DNA of 56,936 bases from JAGOUU01 sp964609155. Lineage in GTDB: Bacteria > Pseudomonadota > Gammaproteobacteria > JAGOUU01. The notes below the pieces were generated by a model. It ran no database searches, had not been told where the DNA came from, and saw nothing but the letters and a program-made list of their open reading frames with translations. The first letter of the stretch is position 1. Each line of letters starts with the position of its first letter. This document shows, piece by piece, positions 8,492 through 16,721 of this stretch. The stretch spans positions 1 through 56,936 of the forward strand of contig CAZSRF010000009.1 of assembly GCA_964609155.1 (NCBI GenBank), in the 5' to 3' direction. A program made the translations under genes and the position numbers.

Positions 8492-9361
8492 ATGGGCAAG
8501 ATGTTACAACCTATTGATTTTGCTACCCCAATTGGCAGTATTGACGCTTATGTAGCTAGGGTAAATAGTATTCCTATGCTAACTGTCGACGAAGAGCAGG
8601 AGTTGGCAAGATTATGGCATGAAACCCAAGATGTAGAAGCTGCAAGAAAGCTGGCTTTGTCGCACCTGCGCTTTGTAGTGAAGGTTGCTTATGGCTACAT
8701 TGGGTATGGCCTTCCTAAAGCTGATCTTATTCAAGAGGGTAATATTGGCCTAATGAAGGCTATTAAACGCTTTGATCCCAATATGGGGGTGCGGTTAGTT
8801 TCTTTTGCTGTACATTGGATCAAATCTGAAATCCATGAGTATGTGTTGCGTAATTGGCGTATCGTCAAAGTAGCCACTACTAAGGCTCAAAGAAAATTAT
8901 TCTTTAATTTGCGCAAAATGAGTAAGCGTTTAGGTTGGTTTAGTGACGCTGAAATCAATGATGTTGCTCAAACATTAGGGGTTAAAGCCTCTGATGTGCG
9001 GGAAATGGAATATAGATTAAATGCCCATGATACTGCATTTGATCTAGTTAATGATGAAGATGATGAAGGCAATACATTAACTAATATTCCTGCGCAATAT
9101 TTAGCTTGCCAGAATACTGTCGATCCTGCTAGTTATTGGTCAGAAGAAAGTTGGCATGCGCAGGCTCTTGATGAATTACAAACAATTTTAGAGCAGCTAG
9201 ATGATAGATCACAAGATATCATTCGTAGCCGTTGGTTGAATGAGCCCAAAGCTACTTTAGCTGAGTTATCTGTCAAATATGATGTGTCACTTGAACGCAT
9301 TCGTCAATTAGAGAAAAAAGTCTTGGCTAAGATAAAAGATGGTTTGACTCAACCCGTGTAA
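8492..9361 (+). CDS. rpoH: Heat-shock sigma factor RpoH (sigma-32)
   Basis: RpoH directs RNA polymerase to heat-shock promoters. The 289-aa protein shows region 1.2 (IPMLTVDEEQELARLW), region 2 with DLIQEGNIGLMKAIKRFDP and SFAVHWIKSEIHEYVLRNWR, and the RpoH box just after it (VKVATTKAQRKLFFNLRK), which separates RpoH from RpoD and RpoS. Region 4 closes the protein (ATLAELSVKYDVSLERIRQLEKK, helix-turn-helix near residues 252-275). In other gammaproteobacteria it follows ftsX directly, whereas here a phosphatase-like gene on the other strand intervenes and rpoH has its own strong promoter. The leader structure is described separately. Confidence 0.96.
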   Translation: MGKMLQPIDFATPIGSIDAYVARVNSIPMLTVDEEQELARLWHETQDVEAARKLALSHLRFVVKVAYGYIGYGLPKADLIQEGNIGLMKAIKRFDPNMGVRLVSFAVHWIKSEIHEYVLRNWRIVKVATTKAQRKLFFNLRKMSKRLGWFSDAEINDVAQTLGVKASDVREMEYRLNAHDTAFDLVNDEDDEGNTLTNIPAQYLACQNTVDPASYWSEESWHAQALDELQTILEQLDDRSQDIIRSRWLNEPKATLAELSVKYDVSLERIRQLEKKVLAKIKDGLTQPV

Positions 9362-9489
9362 TTTACATTTCTTTTTGACTTAGGTGAGTTAATTCTAGAT
9401 TAATTTCTTATATCTGGTATCATGTTCTAAAATATATACAGCGATTTTAGTCGCTTAAATAAAATTATCACTAAAAAAAAGAGATTAAT

Positions 9490-10530
9490 ATGAGCACACC
9501 TGACTTTATTGTAAGAAGAGGCCAAGGAAAAGTTATAATCCCCAAGGATATCTATACTCACAGATCTGCTGGGCCTATTTCGGCTGATGAAATAACTTAT
9601 CTTGCACCACTATTAAAAGAACTACAAGACAGCAAAGCGTTGCCTTTAGGCTTTTATATGTATGATAAGAGTGCTGCAGTGGAGAAACAAAGAAAGACTC
9701 ATGAAGGAACCCTCCGTAATTATTTTGAGAGAAATGGTTTTACAATAAAGCAGTTATTGTTATTTTATGGTGCAAGTTATTTAGCACCTAATAAAGAAGA
9801 ACTAACGACAATTAGACGAGTTTTATTTTGCTTATTGCAGGTTAACAAGCAGTATCTTGTTAGTGCCTATAGAAGTTTATTTGGTGCTAGTGAAAGTATA
9901 ATTCCAATAGAGATTTATACGAATTATGTTACGCCAGAAGCACCAATACCAACACTTGATTATGTGGCTAGTTTATTAAAAGCAGTACAAATTAAGGAGC
10001 TACCGGAATTAAATGCTGATCAATTTCTTCATCGTCTTGTTAAATCTGCCTACTTTAGTTTTTTTTCCAATACACAGCTTTTTTTGTTCTATGGGGTAAC
10101 CAGCTATGAGAAGTATAAAGAGGACTTAAAATTAGTAAGGGAAGTTATATACGAAATTTTATTGTCTAGAGATGCGGTGTCTCAGGTATTAACCACTGCT
10201 AGTATTTTCAAAGTGCCTTTTCGTAATTCCTTAATGCATGCAATGTGTTATTTTGTGCAAGATATAGCGCCAGCGGAGAATGCTTGTCGTCAGGTAAGAG
10301 AGATGTTGGTAAGCTATGAGGAGATGATTCGCAGTGCTCCACCAATGGAAACATGGTTAAGCTTCCGTACTTATACAACGGGTCTTGGAAAACTGAAGGA
10401 GTCTTTATTAAAAAAGTTGGATGAGTTGTTGTTCTGTGGTCGCATTCCGCTCGTTGAATCAAGTGCGGTATCTGAACATAGTCTTCCAGGCCTTATAAGT
10501 CTTCCTACAACCCCTAGAGCTGCTCTGTAA
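9490..10530 (+). CDS. Orphan protein with internal helical repeats
   Basis: I do not recognise this 346-aa protein. It has no signal peptide or membrane segment and is predicted mostly helical. It contains an internal duplication: residues about 32-118 and 153-226 share the pattern xLxxLLKxxQ ... QLLLFYG ... L..IRRVLFxLL, with QLLLFYGASYLAPNKEEL and QLFLFYGVTSYEKYKEDL as the clearest aligned segments. A third weaker copy may lie near 249-279 (IAPAENACRQVREML). The C-terminal 40 residues are low-complexity Ser/Pro/Leu. The start ATG follows the purine-rich AAAAAAAAGAGAT. A small hairpin (AGCGA/TCGCT, 9440-9455) sits in its leader. It is a single gene between rpoH and a minus-strand hypothetical, so it is probably transcribed on its own. 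An effector or lineage-specific regulator is possible but unproven. Confidence 0.6.
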   Translation: MSTPDFIVRRGQGKVIIPKDIYTHRSAGPISADEITYLAPLLKELQDSKALPLGFYMYDKSAAVEKQRKTHEGTLRNYFERNGFTIKQLLLFYGASYLAPNKEELTTIRRVLFCLLQVNKQYLVSAYRSLFGASESIIPIEIYTNYVTPEAPIPTLDYVASLLKAVQIKELPELNADQFLHRLVKSAYFSFFSNTQLFLFYGVTSYEKYKEDLKLVREVIYEILLSRDAVSQVLTTASIFKVPFRNSLMHAMCYFVQDIAPAENACRQVREMLVSYEEMIRSAPPMETWLSFRTYTTGLGKLKESLLKKLDELLFCGRIPLVESSAVSEHSLPGLISLPTTPRAAL

Positions 10531-11091
10531 TTAATGGAGCTTATTATGGGTAAAAGTTAAATGCATTGCGCTATTAACTAGTTGTTGTTCAAATTTTGTT
10601 ATCATGTCTGGCATCCATGCGTGAGTTTGATCAAGTAGTTTGATTTGTTGTAGGATGCTTAGTAGCCGGACAAAATTACTTGCTAGTTCAGAAAACAACT
10701 GGTTAAGGCCTCTGTAATTGTGGTTTGAGTTAATATTTTGCTTTGCTATTTGATCATAAGCATCTCTGCCTAAACTGACGAAATAAGGCAGAGAGACTAG
10801 TCTCTTGTGTGCCTGCTCAGGGTAGAATCCTGCAAATAATAAACATTTGTCTCCCACATCGCGTAATTGTTCCTGCTGTGTGCAACCTCGAGCTTGGGAG
10901 GATGTTAAATACTCTATTGCAAGCACACTATCAGCCAAGTGAGTATTTTTAGTAAAACGAATAAGAAGAAAAATTAGATAGCTTTCAAGGTGATCAGTAA
11001 GTTGCTGACAAGACTTAGCTTCAGCCTCTTGTACCAAAGATTGCCAAGATGCTAGAGAGCTAGAGTCTGCATAGATACTTCTGATATCCAT
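10531..11091 (-). CDS. Conserved hypothetical protein
   Basis: This 186-aa soluble, mostly helical protein has no signal peptide. The central part, CLLFAGFYPEQAHKRLVSL followed by YFVSLGRDAYDQIA (about residues 88-120), looks like a conserved core I have seen in uncharacterised gammaproteobacterial proteins, but I cannot name the family. The ATG is preceded by GAGG at good spacing (GTGAGGTTTTATG). Its stop abuts the stop of the preceding plus-strand orphan with no gap. It is divergent from typA, with a 236-base AT-rich promoter region between them. Confidence 0.65.
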   Translation of the reverse strand: MDIRSIYADSSSLASWQSLVQEAEAKSCQQLTDHLESYLIFLLIRFTKNTHLADSVLAIEYLTSSQARGCTQQEQLRDVGDKCLLFAGFYPEQAHKRLVSLPYFVSLGRDAYDQIAKQNINSNHNYRGLNQLFSELASNFVRLLSILQQIKLLDQTHAWMPDMITKFEQQLVNSAMHLTFTHNKLH

Positions 11092-11327
11092 AAAACCTCA
11101 CGTAACATTAGTACCTAATTTCATTATGACTGATGGGTAAAAAATGTCTAGTCTGAGATATTAACTTACTGATTTCTATCTTAAGGCCCTCAATAAATCA
11201 ATGGGTTAGTGGTAAGGTTATAATTTATTTAAATAATATAGCATTTTTGTGATTTATTTTTTATTTAGTAGCTATTCTAGTATACAATTAGGGTTTTTAA
11301 TTGAATACATACAATATATAGAACCAA

Positions 11328-13136
11328 ATGCAAAACCAAGATATCAGAAATATAGCTATTATAGCGCACGTTGATCATGGCAAGACTACCTTAGTAGATT
11401 GTCTTTTACGTCAATCGGGAACTTTAGATTTAAGAAAAGATCATCAAGAAAGAATAATGGACAGTAATGATCTTGAACGTGAAAGAGGGATTACTATATT
11501 GGCCAAAAATACAGCTATTAGTTATAAAGGCCAGAGGATCAATATAGTAGATACTCCTGGACATGCTGATTTTGGTGGTGAAGTTGAGCGCATTTTATCA
11601 ATGGTTGATAGTGTGTTATTAATTGTAGACGCTGTTGAGGGCCCTATGCCACAGACTCGATTTGTGACCCAAAAGGCATTTAAACATGGCTTAAGACCAA
11701 TTGTAGTGATAAATAAGGTAGATCGTGTTGGTGCTCGTATAAATTGGGTTTTAGAGAAGATATTTGAGTTATTTATTGATCTTGATGCCAATGATGAACA
11801 AATCGATTTCCCCGTGGTTTACGCTTCGGCTATAAATGGCTTTGCAACGCTTGATATCAATGCACATTCAGAAAATATGGATCCACTCTTTGAAGCATTA
11901 ATAAAATATGTTCCAAAAGCAGAAAGGAATCTTGATGGCCCATTACAGCTGCAAATTAGTTCTCTGGATTACTCAAGCTATGTGGGAGCCATTGGTATTG
12001 GGAGAATTAGCCGCGGAAAAGTTCGGCCAAATATGCTAGTAAGTGTTATTGATCGTGATGGTGCGGTGCGTAATGGCAAAGTGCTGCAAGTTTTAGGCTA
12101 TATGGGTTTAGATAGAACAGAGATGCTAGAGGCTAGCGCAGGAGATATTATTGCTGTAACGGGCATAGAAGGGGTTAGAATTTCAGATACTATCTGTGAG
12201 CGTAACAATGTTGAAGCGTTGCCTGCTTTAGAGGTTGATGAACCAACAATGAGTATGAACTTTTTAGTTAACAATTCGCCATTTGCGGGCAAGGAAGGTA
12301 AGTTTGTAACTTCGAGAAAAATAGCAGACCGCTTGGATCAAGAGCTCATTCATAATGTGGCCTTGCGTGTAGAACAAACTGATGAATCGGAAAAGTTTAA
12401 AGTGTCTGGTAGAGGGGAATTACACTTAGCTATTTTAATTGAAACTATGCGCCGGGAAGGCTATGAATTTGCTGTTTCAAGGCCAGAGGTTGTTATAAAA
12501 GAAGTCGATGGTGTTCCGCATGAACCAATGGAAAAAGTAACTGCTGATGTACCACAAGAGTATCAGGGTGCTGTGATGCAAGCGCTAGGTGATCGTCGAG
12601 GCCAATTACTTGATATGCAGCCGGATAATCGTGGACGAGTACGCTTAGATTATGAAATTACGGCAAGAGGTCTAATTGGTTTTTATATGGAATTCACCTC
12701 AATGACTTCAGGAACGGGCTTACTCTATCATGTTTTTGATCGTTTTGTTCCTATGCAGGGAGATAAAGTTGGAGCAAGAGCAAAAGGAGTGTTAATTTCT
12801 AATGGTGCCGGTAAAGCGACAGCTTATTCCCTATATAATGTCCAGGATCGTGGTCGATTATTTATAGGTCCACAAGCAGAAGTTTATGAAGGCATGATTG
12901 TTGGAGAACATAGTCGTGATAATGATTTGGTTGTTAACGTCATTAAACCTAAGGCATTAACGAATATGAGAGCATCTGGTTCAGATGAAAATATTATTTT
13001 AACTCCACCAATTATTTTTACACTTGAGCAGGCAATGGCATATATCAATAATGATGAGTTGATTGAAATAACGCCTAAATCGATAAGACTGCGTAAAAAG
13101 TTTTTAAAAGAACATGAGCGTAAGCGCAGCAGCTAA
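11328..13136 (+). CDS. typA: Translational GTPase TypA/BipA
   Basis: TypA is a ribosome-associated GTPase of the EF-G/LepA group, involved in large-subunit assembly and stress and cold adaptation. The 602-aa length is standard. The G domain begins at residue 6 with IAIIAHVDHGKTTL, then DTPGHADFGGEVER (G3) and NKVD (G4), followed by the beta-barrel domain II, the two alpha/beta domains, and the TypA-specific C-terminal domain (GPQAEVYEGMIVGEHSRDNDL). The basic tail KKFLKEHERKRSS is typical. It is a single gene with its own AT-rich upstream region. The hairpin downstream at 13166-13185 is oriented for the other strand. Confidence 0.97.
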   Translation: MQNQDIRNIAIIAHVDHGKTTLVDCLLRQSGTLDLRKDHQERIMDSNDLERERGITILAKNTAISYKGQRINIVDTPGHADFGGEVERILSMVDSVLLIVDAVEGPMPQTRFVTQKAFKHGLRPIVVINKVDRVGARINWVLEKIFELFIDLDANDEQIDFPVVYASAINGFATLDINAHSENMDPLFEALIKYVPKAERNLDGPLQLQISSLDYSSYVGAIGIGRISRGKVRPNMLVSVIDRDGAVRNGKVLQVLGYMGLDRTEMLEASAGDIIAVTGIEGVRISDTICERNNVEALPALEVDEPTMSMNFLVNNSPFAGKEGKFVTSRKIADRLDQELIHNVALRVEQTDESEKFKVSGRGELHLAILIETMRREGYEFAVSRPEVVIKEVDGVPHEPMEKVTADVPQEYQGAVMQALGDRRGQLLDMQPDNRGRVRLDYEITARGLIGFYMEFTSMTSGTGLLYHVFDRFVPMQGDKVGARAKGVLISNGAGKATAYSLYNVQDRGRLFIGPQAEVYEGMIVGEHSRDNDLVVNVIKPKALTNMRASGSDENIILTPPIIFTLEQAMAYINNDELIEITPKSIRLRKKFLKEHERKRSS

Positions 13137-13158
13137 TATATTAAGAGGGAATAGTGCA

Positions 13159-13185
13159 TAAAAAAACCCGGGTGGGGACCCGGGT
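13159..13185 (-). terminator. Strong intrinsic terminator reading on the minus strand
   Basis: The stem ACCCGGG/CCCGGGT (13166-13172 and 13179-13185) encloses a 6-base loop. On the minus strand it runs directly into a T-tract (the A-run at 13160-13165). On the plus strand it is followed by GAAGAGAGAG, so it does not look like a typA terminator. No minus-strand gene lies upstream of it, which implies a minus-strand transcript from 13186-13381. Confidence 0.65.
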
Positions 13186-13290
13186 GAAGAGAGAGTATTC
13201 GTTACAAAATTAACTTTGATGCAGAGGATGCGATTATTTAATCAAAATAATCTATATTTATTATTACAATAGTTTAATATATACAAAATG
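13159..13290 (-). ncRNA. Candidate small RNA between typA and the pip homologue
   Basis: A minus-strand intrinsic terminator with no upstream minus-strand ORF suggests a short noncoding transcript. The minus-strand sequence just before the terminator hairpin is pyrimidine-rich (ACTCTCTCTTC), a possible mRNA Shine-Dalgarno-pairing segment. AT-rich -10-like sequences (for example TATATT around 13275) lie upstream. The 5' end is a guess and I cannot match it to a known family. Confidence 0.3.
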
Positions 13291-13381
13291 TGAAATTTTT
13301 TTATTAAAAATATTAATATTTTTTATTCACATCAATTTGTATCTTTGACTGCACAAGTTTTTAAGGAAAGATTATAACGAT

Positions 13382-14350
13382 ATGTTGCCATTTTATCCCA
13401 GTATCAAGCCATATAAAAAACATACTTTAAGAGTTGATGCTCAGCATGAATTGTATGTTGAAGAAGTTGGAGATCCAAACGGAGTTCCTGTGGTATGTTG
13501 CCATGGTGGACCAGGTGGTGAAGTTAATAAAAATTTACGCCGTTTGTTTGATCCTAATTTCTATAGAATAATATTATTTGATCAAAGAGGGTGCGGACGT
13601 TCTAAGCCTTTTCATTGTTTGGAAAATAATACCACTCAACATTTGCTTACAGATATGGAAGCAATTCGTGAGTATCTTGCTGTTGATCGTTGGTTAGTTG
13701 CAGGGGGTGGCTGGGGTTCAACGTTAGCTTTATTGTACGCTGAGCAACATCCGGAACGTGTAAAGGCGATGCTATTATGGAGCATCTGCTTACTCAGAAA
13801 GCGTGATCTAGGGTGGATCTATATAGATGGTGTTAATCGCTTTTTTCCAGAGCATTGGAAAGTTTTTGCAAAGCTATTAGGCGACACAGATCCTAAAAAT
13901 GTTTTTGAAACTTATAAACAATATCTAAATGGTGCTGATGATTTAACTCGCATGGCTGCAGCAAAAGTTTGGTCGGCTTGGGAGGCGCATTGTGCTACTT
14001 TGCATTTGAATAATGATGTAGTGCACCATTATGGCGATCCGCACACAGCATTAAATTTGGCTTTATTATCGAGTCATTACTTTTCTAACGATTCTTTTAT
14101 GAAAGAAAACCAAATATTAGATAATGTTCACAAAATAAAAGAAATACCTGCTAAGTTAATACATGGACGTTATGATATGTTGTCTCCTTTAGAGAATGCC
14201 TATTTATTAAACAAACATTGGGACTATGCTGAGCTACGGATAGTTCGAGAAGCTGGACATGCTGTTGTAGAGGCTGGCATCATTGATGCGCTAGTGCGAG
14301 CATCCAAAGATTTGTTAAACGAACTAGGAATTGATGATCGTAGATTCTGA
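13382..14350 (+). CDS. Proline iminopeptidase homologue with catalytic Ser replaced by Gly
   Basis: This 322-aa alpha/beta-hydrolase of peptidase family S33 aligns along its whole length with prolyl aminopeptidases: HGGPGGEVN (oxyanion region, about residues 41-49), DQRGCGRSKP, and the cap domain. The nucleophile elbow, normally GGSWGS, reads GGGWGS: residue 110 (codon GGC at 13709-13711) is Gly instead of Ser. Asp265 (GRYDMLSP) and His293 (EAGHAVVEAG) of the triad are kept. The enzyme is therefore predicted to lack serine-hydrolase activity unless a neighbouring Ser (113) substitutes. The reading frame is otherwise intact. One base (AGC to GGC) would explain the change. A Shine-Dalgarno AAGGAAAG lies upstream. 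Confidence 0.85.
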   Translation: MLPFYPSIKPYKKHTLRVDAQHELYVEEVGDPNGVPVVCCHGGPGGEVNKNLRRLFDPNFYRIILFDQRGCGRSKPFHCLENNTTQHLLTDMEAIREYLAVDRWLVAGGGWGSTLALLYAEQHPERVKAMLLWSICLLRKRDLGWIYIDGVNRFFPEHWKVFAKLLGDTDPKNVFETYKQYLNGADDLTRMAAAKVWSAWEAHCATLHLNNDVVHHYGDPHTALNLALLSSHYFSNDSFMKENQILDNVHKIKEIPAKLIHGRYDMLSPLENAYLLNKHWDYAELRIVREAGHAVVEAGIIDALVRASKDLLNELGIDDRRF

Positions 14351-14448
14351 TATTCAATTAGTAAAAGTATTTAATTGCTAAAAAAATATATATAAACTCT
14401 ACAGTTTTGTTTAATATGCGCGTATAATAAAGTTAATCTATTTATTAA

Positions 14449-15363
14449 ATGCTTATGAAAAATATTAGACTATTCTTCTTACATAGTACATTGCTTATCC
14501 TATTTTTATATTTAGGTAGTTGGATCAACTTGGGTTTTGCAGCCGAAGTTATCAAATTATCACCTCAACTAAGGGTAATTGATGTTGATCCAAAAACTAA
14601 ACGAATGCAAGACTTAATAGAATGGCGTAACAGCTTTAAAGATATGCATTTATTTGAAGAAAAAGAAATTGAGAAAGCTCCAAGAGTTATTTCAGATATA
14701 GAAGCAAATCTAGTTTCTATACCTGGTGACAGAGTCTATGTAAGTAATTTAAGTAGAATAGATTATAATCAACCATTAGGTGTATACCGATTAGGTGCGC
14801 CAATTAAATCTCGTACTAGTAATAAAATATATGGGTATCCTGCTTATTTAATTGCAGACATAAAACTCAAAAATATCAAAGATCTTAATATAGAAAACAA
14901 GCTTTCATTACTTTATATTACTAATATGATCAAAGAAGTACAACCAGGAGATAAAGTATTAGTTAAAACTAAGCCTGAAAAAATTAATGTTACATCTAAT
15001 CCAGATAAAAATATCCAAGGCAAAATTATTCATGTTCTTGATGGAGTTAAGTTAGCTACAACTGGCCGTAGCGTCATCTTAGACATAGGATGTAACCAGG
15101 GAGTAAAAGTTGGAAATGTATTCAAAGTGGTTGAAGATAAAACAGTAAGAAGAGTCGTGACGTTTTATGAACGAGACATGTTGGATAAGAAAGATAAAAA
15201 TAATAACAAAATAGTAACTTTGCCTGATTTATATATGGGAAAGGTGCTAGTTTATCAAACTTACAACAATATTAGCTTAGCACTAGTTATTGAAAGTAAA
15301 AATTCAATAAGTGTCAATCAATTAATAAAAAATACATCAATAGCTGATAATTCAATAGGATAA
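14449..15363 (+). CDS. Exported PA0020-like envelope protein, lacking a visible LysM domain
   Basis: This 304-aa protein has an N-terminal signal sequence (basic MKNIR, hydrophobic LFFLHSTLLILFLYLGSW, then GFAAEV). The middle and C-terminal parts (APRVISDIEANLVSIPGDRVYVSN, then LGVYRLGAP, QPGDKVLV and DIGCNQGVKVGNVFKVVED) match the pattern I associate with the protein encoded just upstream of dprA in many gammaproteobacteria, for example P. aeruginosa PA0020. In those the N-terminus usually carries a LysM peptidoglycan-binding repeat, and I cannot see one here, so the protein looks shortened. It precedes dprA by 29 bases on the same strand and is probably co-transcribed. The start could be the ATG at 14449 or at 14455. 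Function is unknown, probably periplasmic. Confidence 0.65.
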   Translation: MLMKNIRLFFLHSTLLILFLYLGSWINLGFAAEVIKLSPQLRVIDVDPKTKRMQDLIEWRNSFKDMHLFEEKEIEKAPRVISDIEANLVSIPGDRVYVSNLSRIDYNQPLGVYRLGAPIKSRTSNKIYGYPAYLIADIKLKNIKDLNIENKLSLLYITNMIKEVQPGDKVLVKTKPEKINVTSNPDKNIQGKIIHVLDGVKLATTGRSVILDIGCNQGVKVGNVFKVVEDKTVRRVVTFYERDMLDKKDKNNNKIVTLPDLYMGKVLVYQTYNNISLALVIESKNSISVNQLIKNTSIADNSIG

Positions 15364-15392
15364 GTGCGCTTAAGAATTTAGTAGAAGTAGTA

Positions 15393-16544
15393 ATGAACAT
15401 CCCTTTAAGTCAATTACAATTAGCACATCAAACAGAAGCTTTTCTGTTACTGCAACAAATCCCTTATTTAGGTTGCATTGGCATTAATAAATTGTTACAG
15501 AAAATTCCTAATATAATTGATATTTTCAAATATGACTATAAACAACTTATTGAACTTGGATTATCAATAAATCAAGCTCAAGCTATTGTTTATCCAGATT
15601 GGAGCTATTGTAAACAGCAGTTGCTAATAGCTCAAAAAAATAATATTGAAATAATAAATATCTATGATCCAGACTATCCTAAATTACTAAAAGAAATTTA
15701 TGATCCACCTGTTGTCTTGTATATAAAAGGTAATAAAAAAATTTTAAATACACTGCAGATGGGGGTGGTAGGGACAAGAAGGCCTACTGTCTATGGTCGT
15801 CAAATGGCAGAACATTTTTGCAGTGAGCTTGCAACCTATGGTTATGTGATAACTAGTGGCTTTGCCATGGGTATTGACATTACAGCACATCTGGCCGCTA
15901 TGCAGCATAATGTTGCGACTATAGCTGTTATGGGAACAAGCTTGGACTGTGTGTATCCTGCAAAACATGCACAATATGTTTCACAACTTATTGCAGGTGG
16001 AGGGGCGCTTGTCAGTGAAAATGGCTTTACAACCAAGCCACACCCAACTTGTTTTCCAAGGCGTAATCGTATTATTTCAGGGCTAAGCAGAGGTGTGTTA
16101 GTTGTAGAAGCTGCACGTCAAAGTGGCTCTTTGATTACAGCTAGGTGTGCAATGGAGCAGTCGAAAGAAGTTTTCGCAATCCCTGGTAATATTAACAATC
16201 CTCAAGCCCTAGGGTGCTTAGATCTAATCTCTCAGGGGGCAAAACTTGTAACCAGAATAGAAGATATTATCGAAGAACTATCCGGCTTTATATCTGTAGA
16301 TAAAAGTAAAACTGATGGCGAGAAATTTATAAAAGCTAATCAAGGGCTACATAGTTTTATGCCTAAGATAGATTCAGTACAGCAGCAGCTTCTTAATGCG
16401 ATCTCGGGCGGAGTAACTGATTTTGATGCCATTGTTACTAATAGTAAGCTCTCGTCAGATATCATAGCTGGGCAATTAGTTCAGCTGGAAATTTTAGGTT
16501 GTATAGCAACTGTGCCTGGTGGGTATATGAAAATTACTAAATAA
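15393..16544 (+). CDS. dprA: DNA-processing protein DprA (Smf)
   Basis: DprA binds incoming single-stranded DNA during natural transformation and loads RecA. The 383-aa protein has an N-terminal helix-hairpin-helix/SAM-like region, the extended Rossmann fold (MGVVGTRRPTVYGRQMA, then SGFAMGIDITAHLAAM, about residues 125-180; FPRRNRIISGLSRGVLVVEA; GSLITA), and a C-terminal winged-helix DML1-like domain (about residues 320-383). It follows the PA0020-like gene by 29 bases, and topA follows after 177 bases. With comM at 47 kb, it suggests competence is retained. Confidence 0.95.
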   Translation: MNIPLSQLQLAHQTEAFLLLQQIPYLGCIGINKLLQKIPNIIDIFKYDYKQLIELGLSINQAQAIVYPDWSYCKQQLLIAQKNNIEIINIYDPDYPKLLKEIYDPPVVLYIKGNKKILNTLQMGVVGTRRPTVYGRQMAEHFCSELATYGYVITSGFAMGIDITAHLAAMQHNVATIAVMGTSLDCVYPAKHAQYVSQLIAGGGALVSENGFTTKPHPTCFPRRNRIISGLSRGVLVVEAARQSGSLITARCAMEQSKEVFAIPGNINNPQALGCLDLISQGAKLVTRIEDIIEELSGFISVDKSKTDGEKFIKANQGLHSFMPKIDSVQQQLLNAISGGVTDFDAIVTNSKLSSDIIAGQLVQLEILGCIATVPGGYMKITK

Positions 16545-16721
16545 TGCATATTTGTAATTGCATCTTGTATTATTTCCTCTAGAATCATAAAAATTACTAC
16601 GATGCTGGACAAAAGTTATATTTAGCAGTATTAACTAATATAGTGATATATTAATTAAAGGCCAGAACCAGATAACTTTAAACAACTAACTATAATATAT
16701 ATAAGAATTATTTAACCACTA

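Noticed and set aside
13166..13185. CCCGGG hairpin as a typA terminator
   Set aside because: On the plus strand it is followed by purines, whereas the T-tract is on the minus strand.
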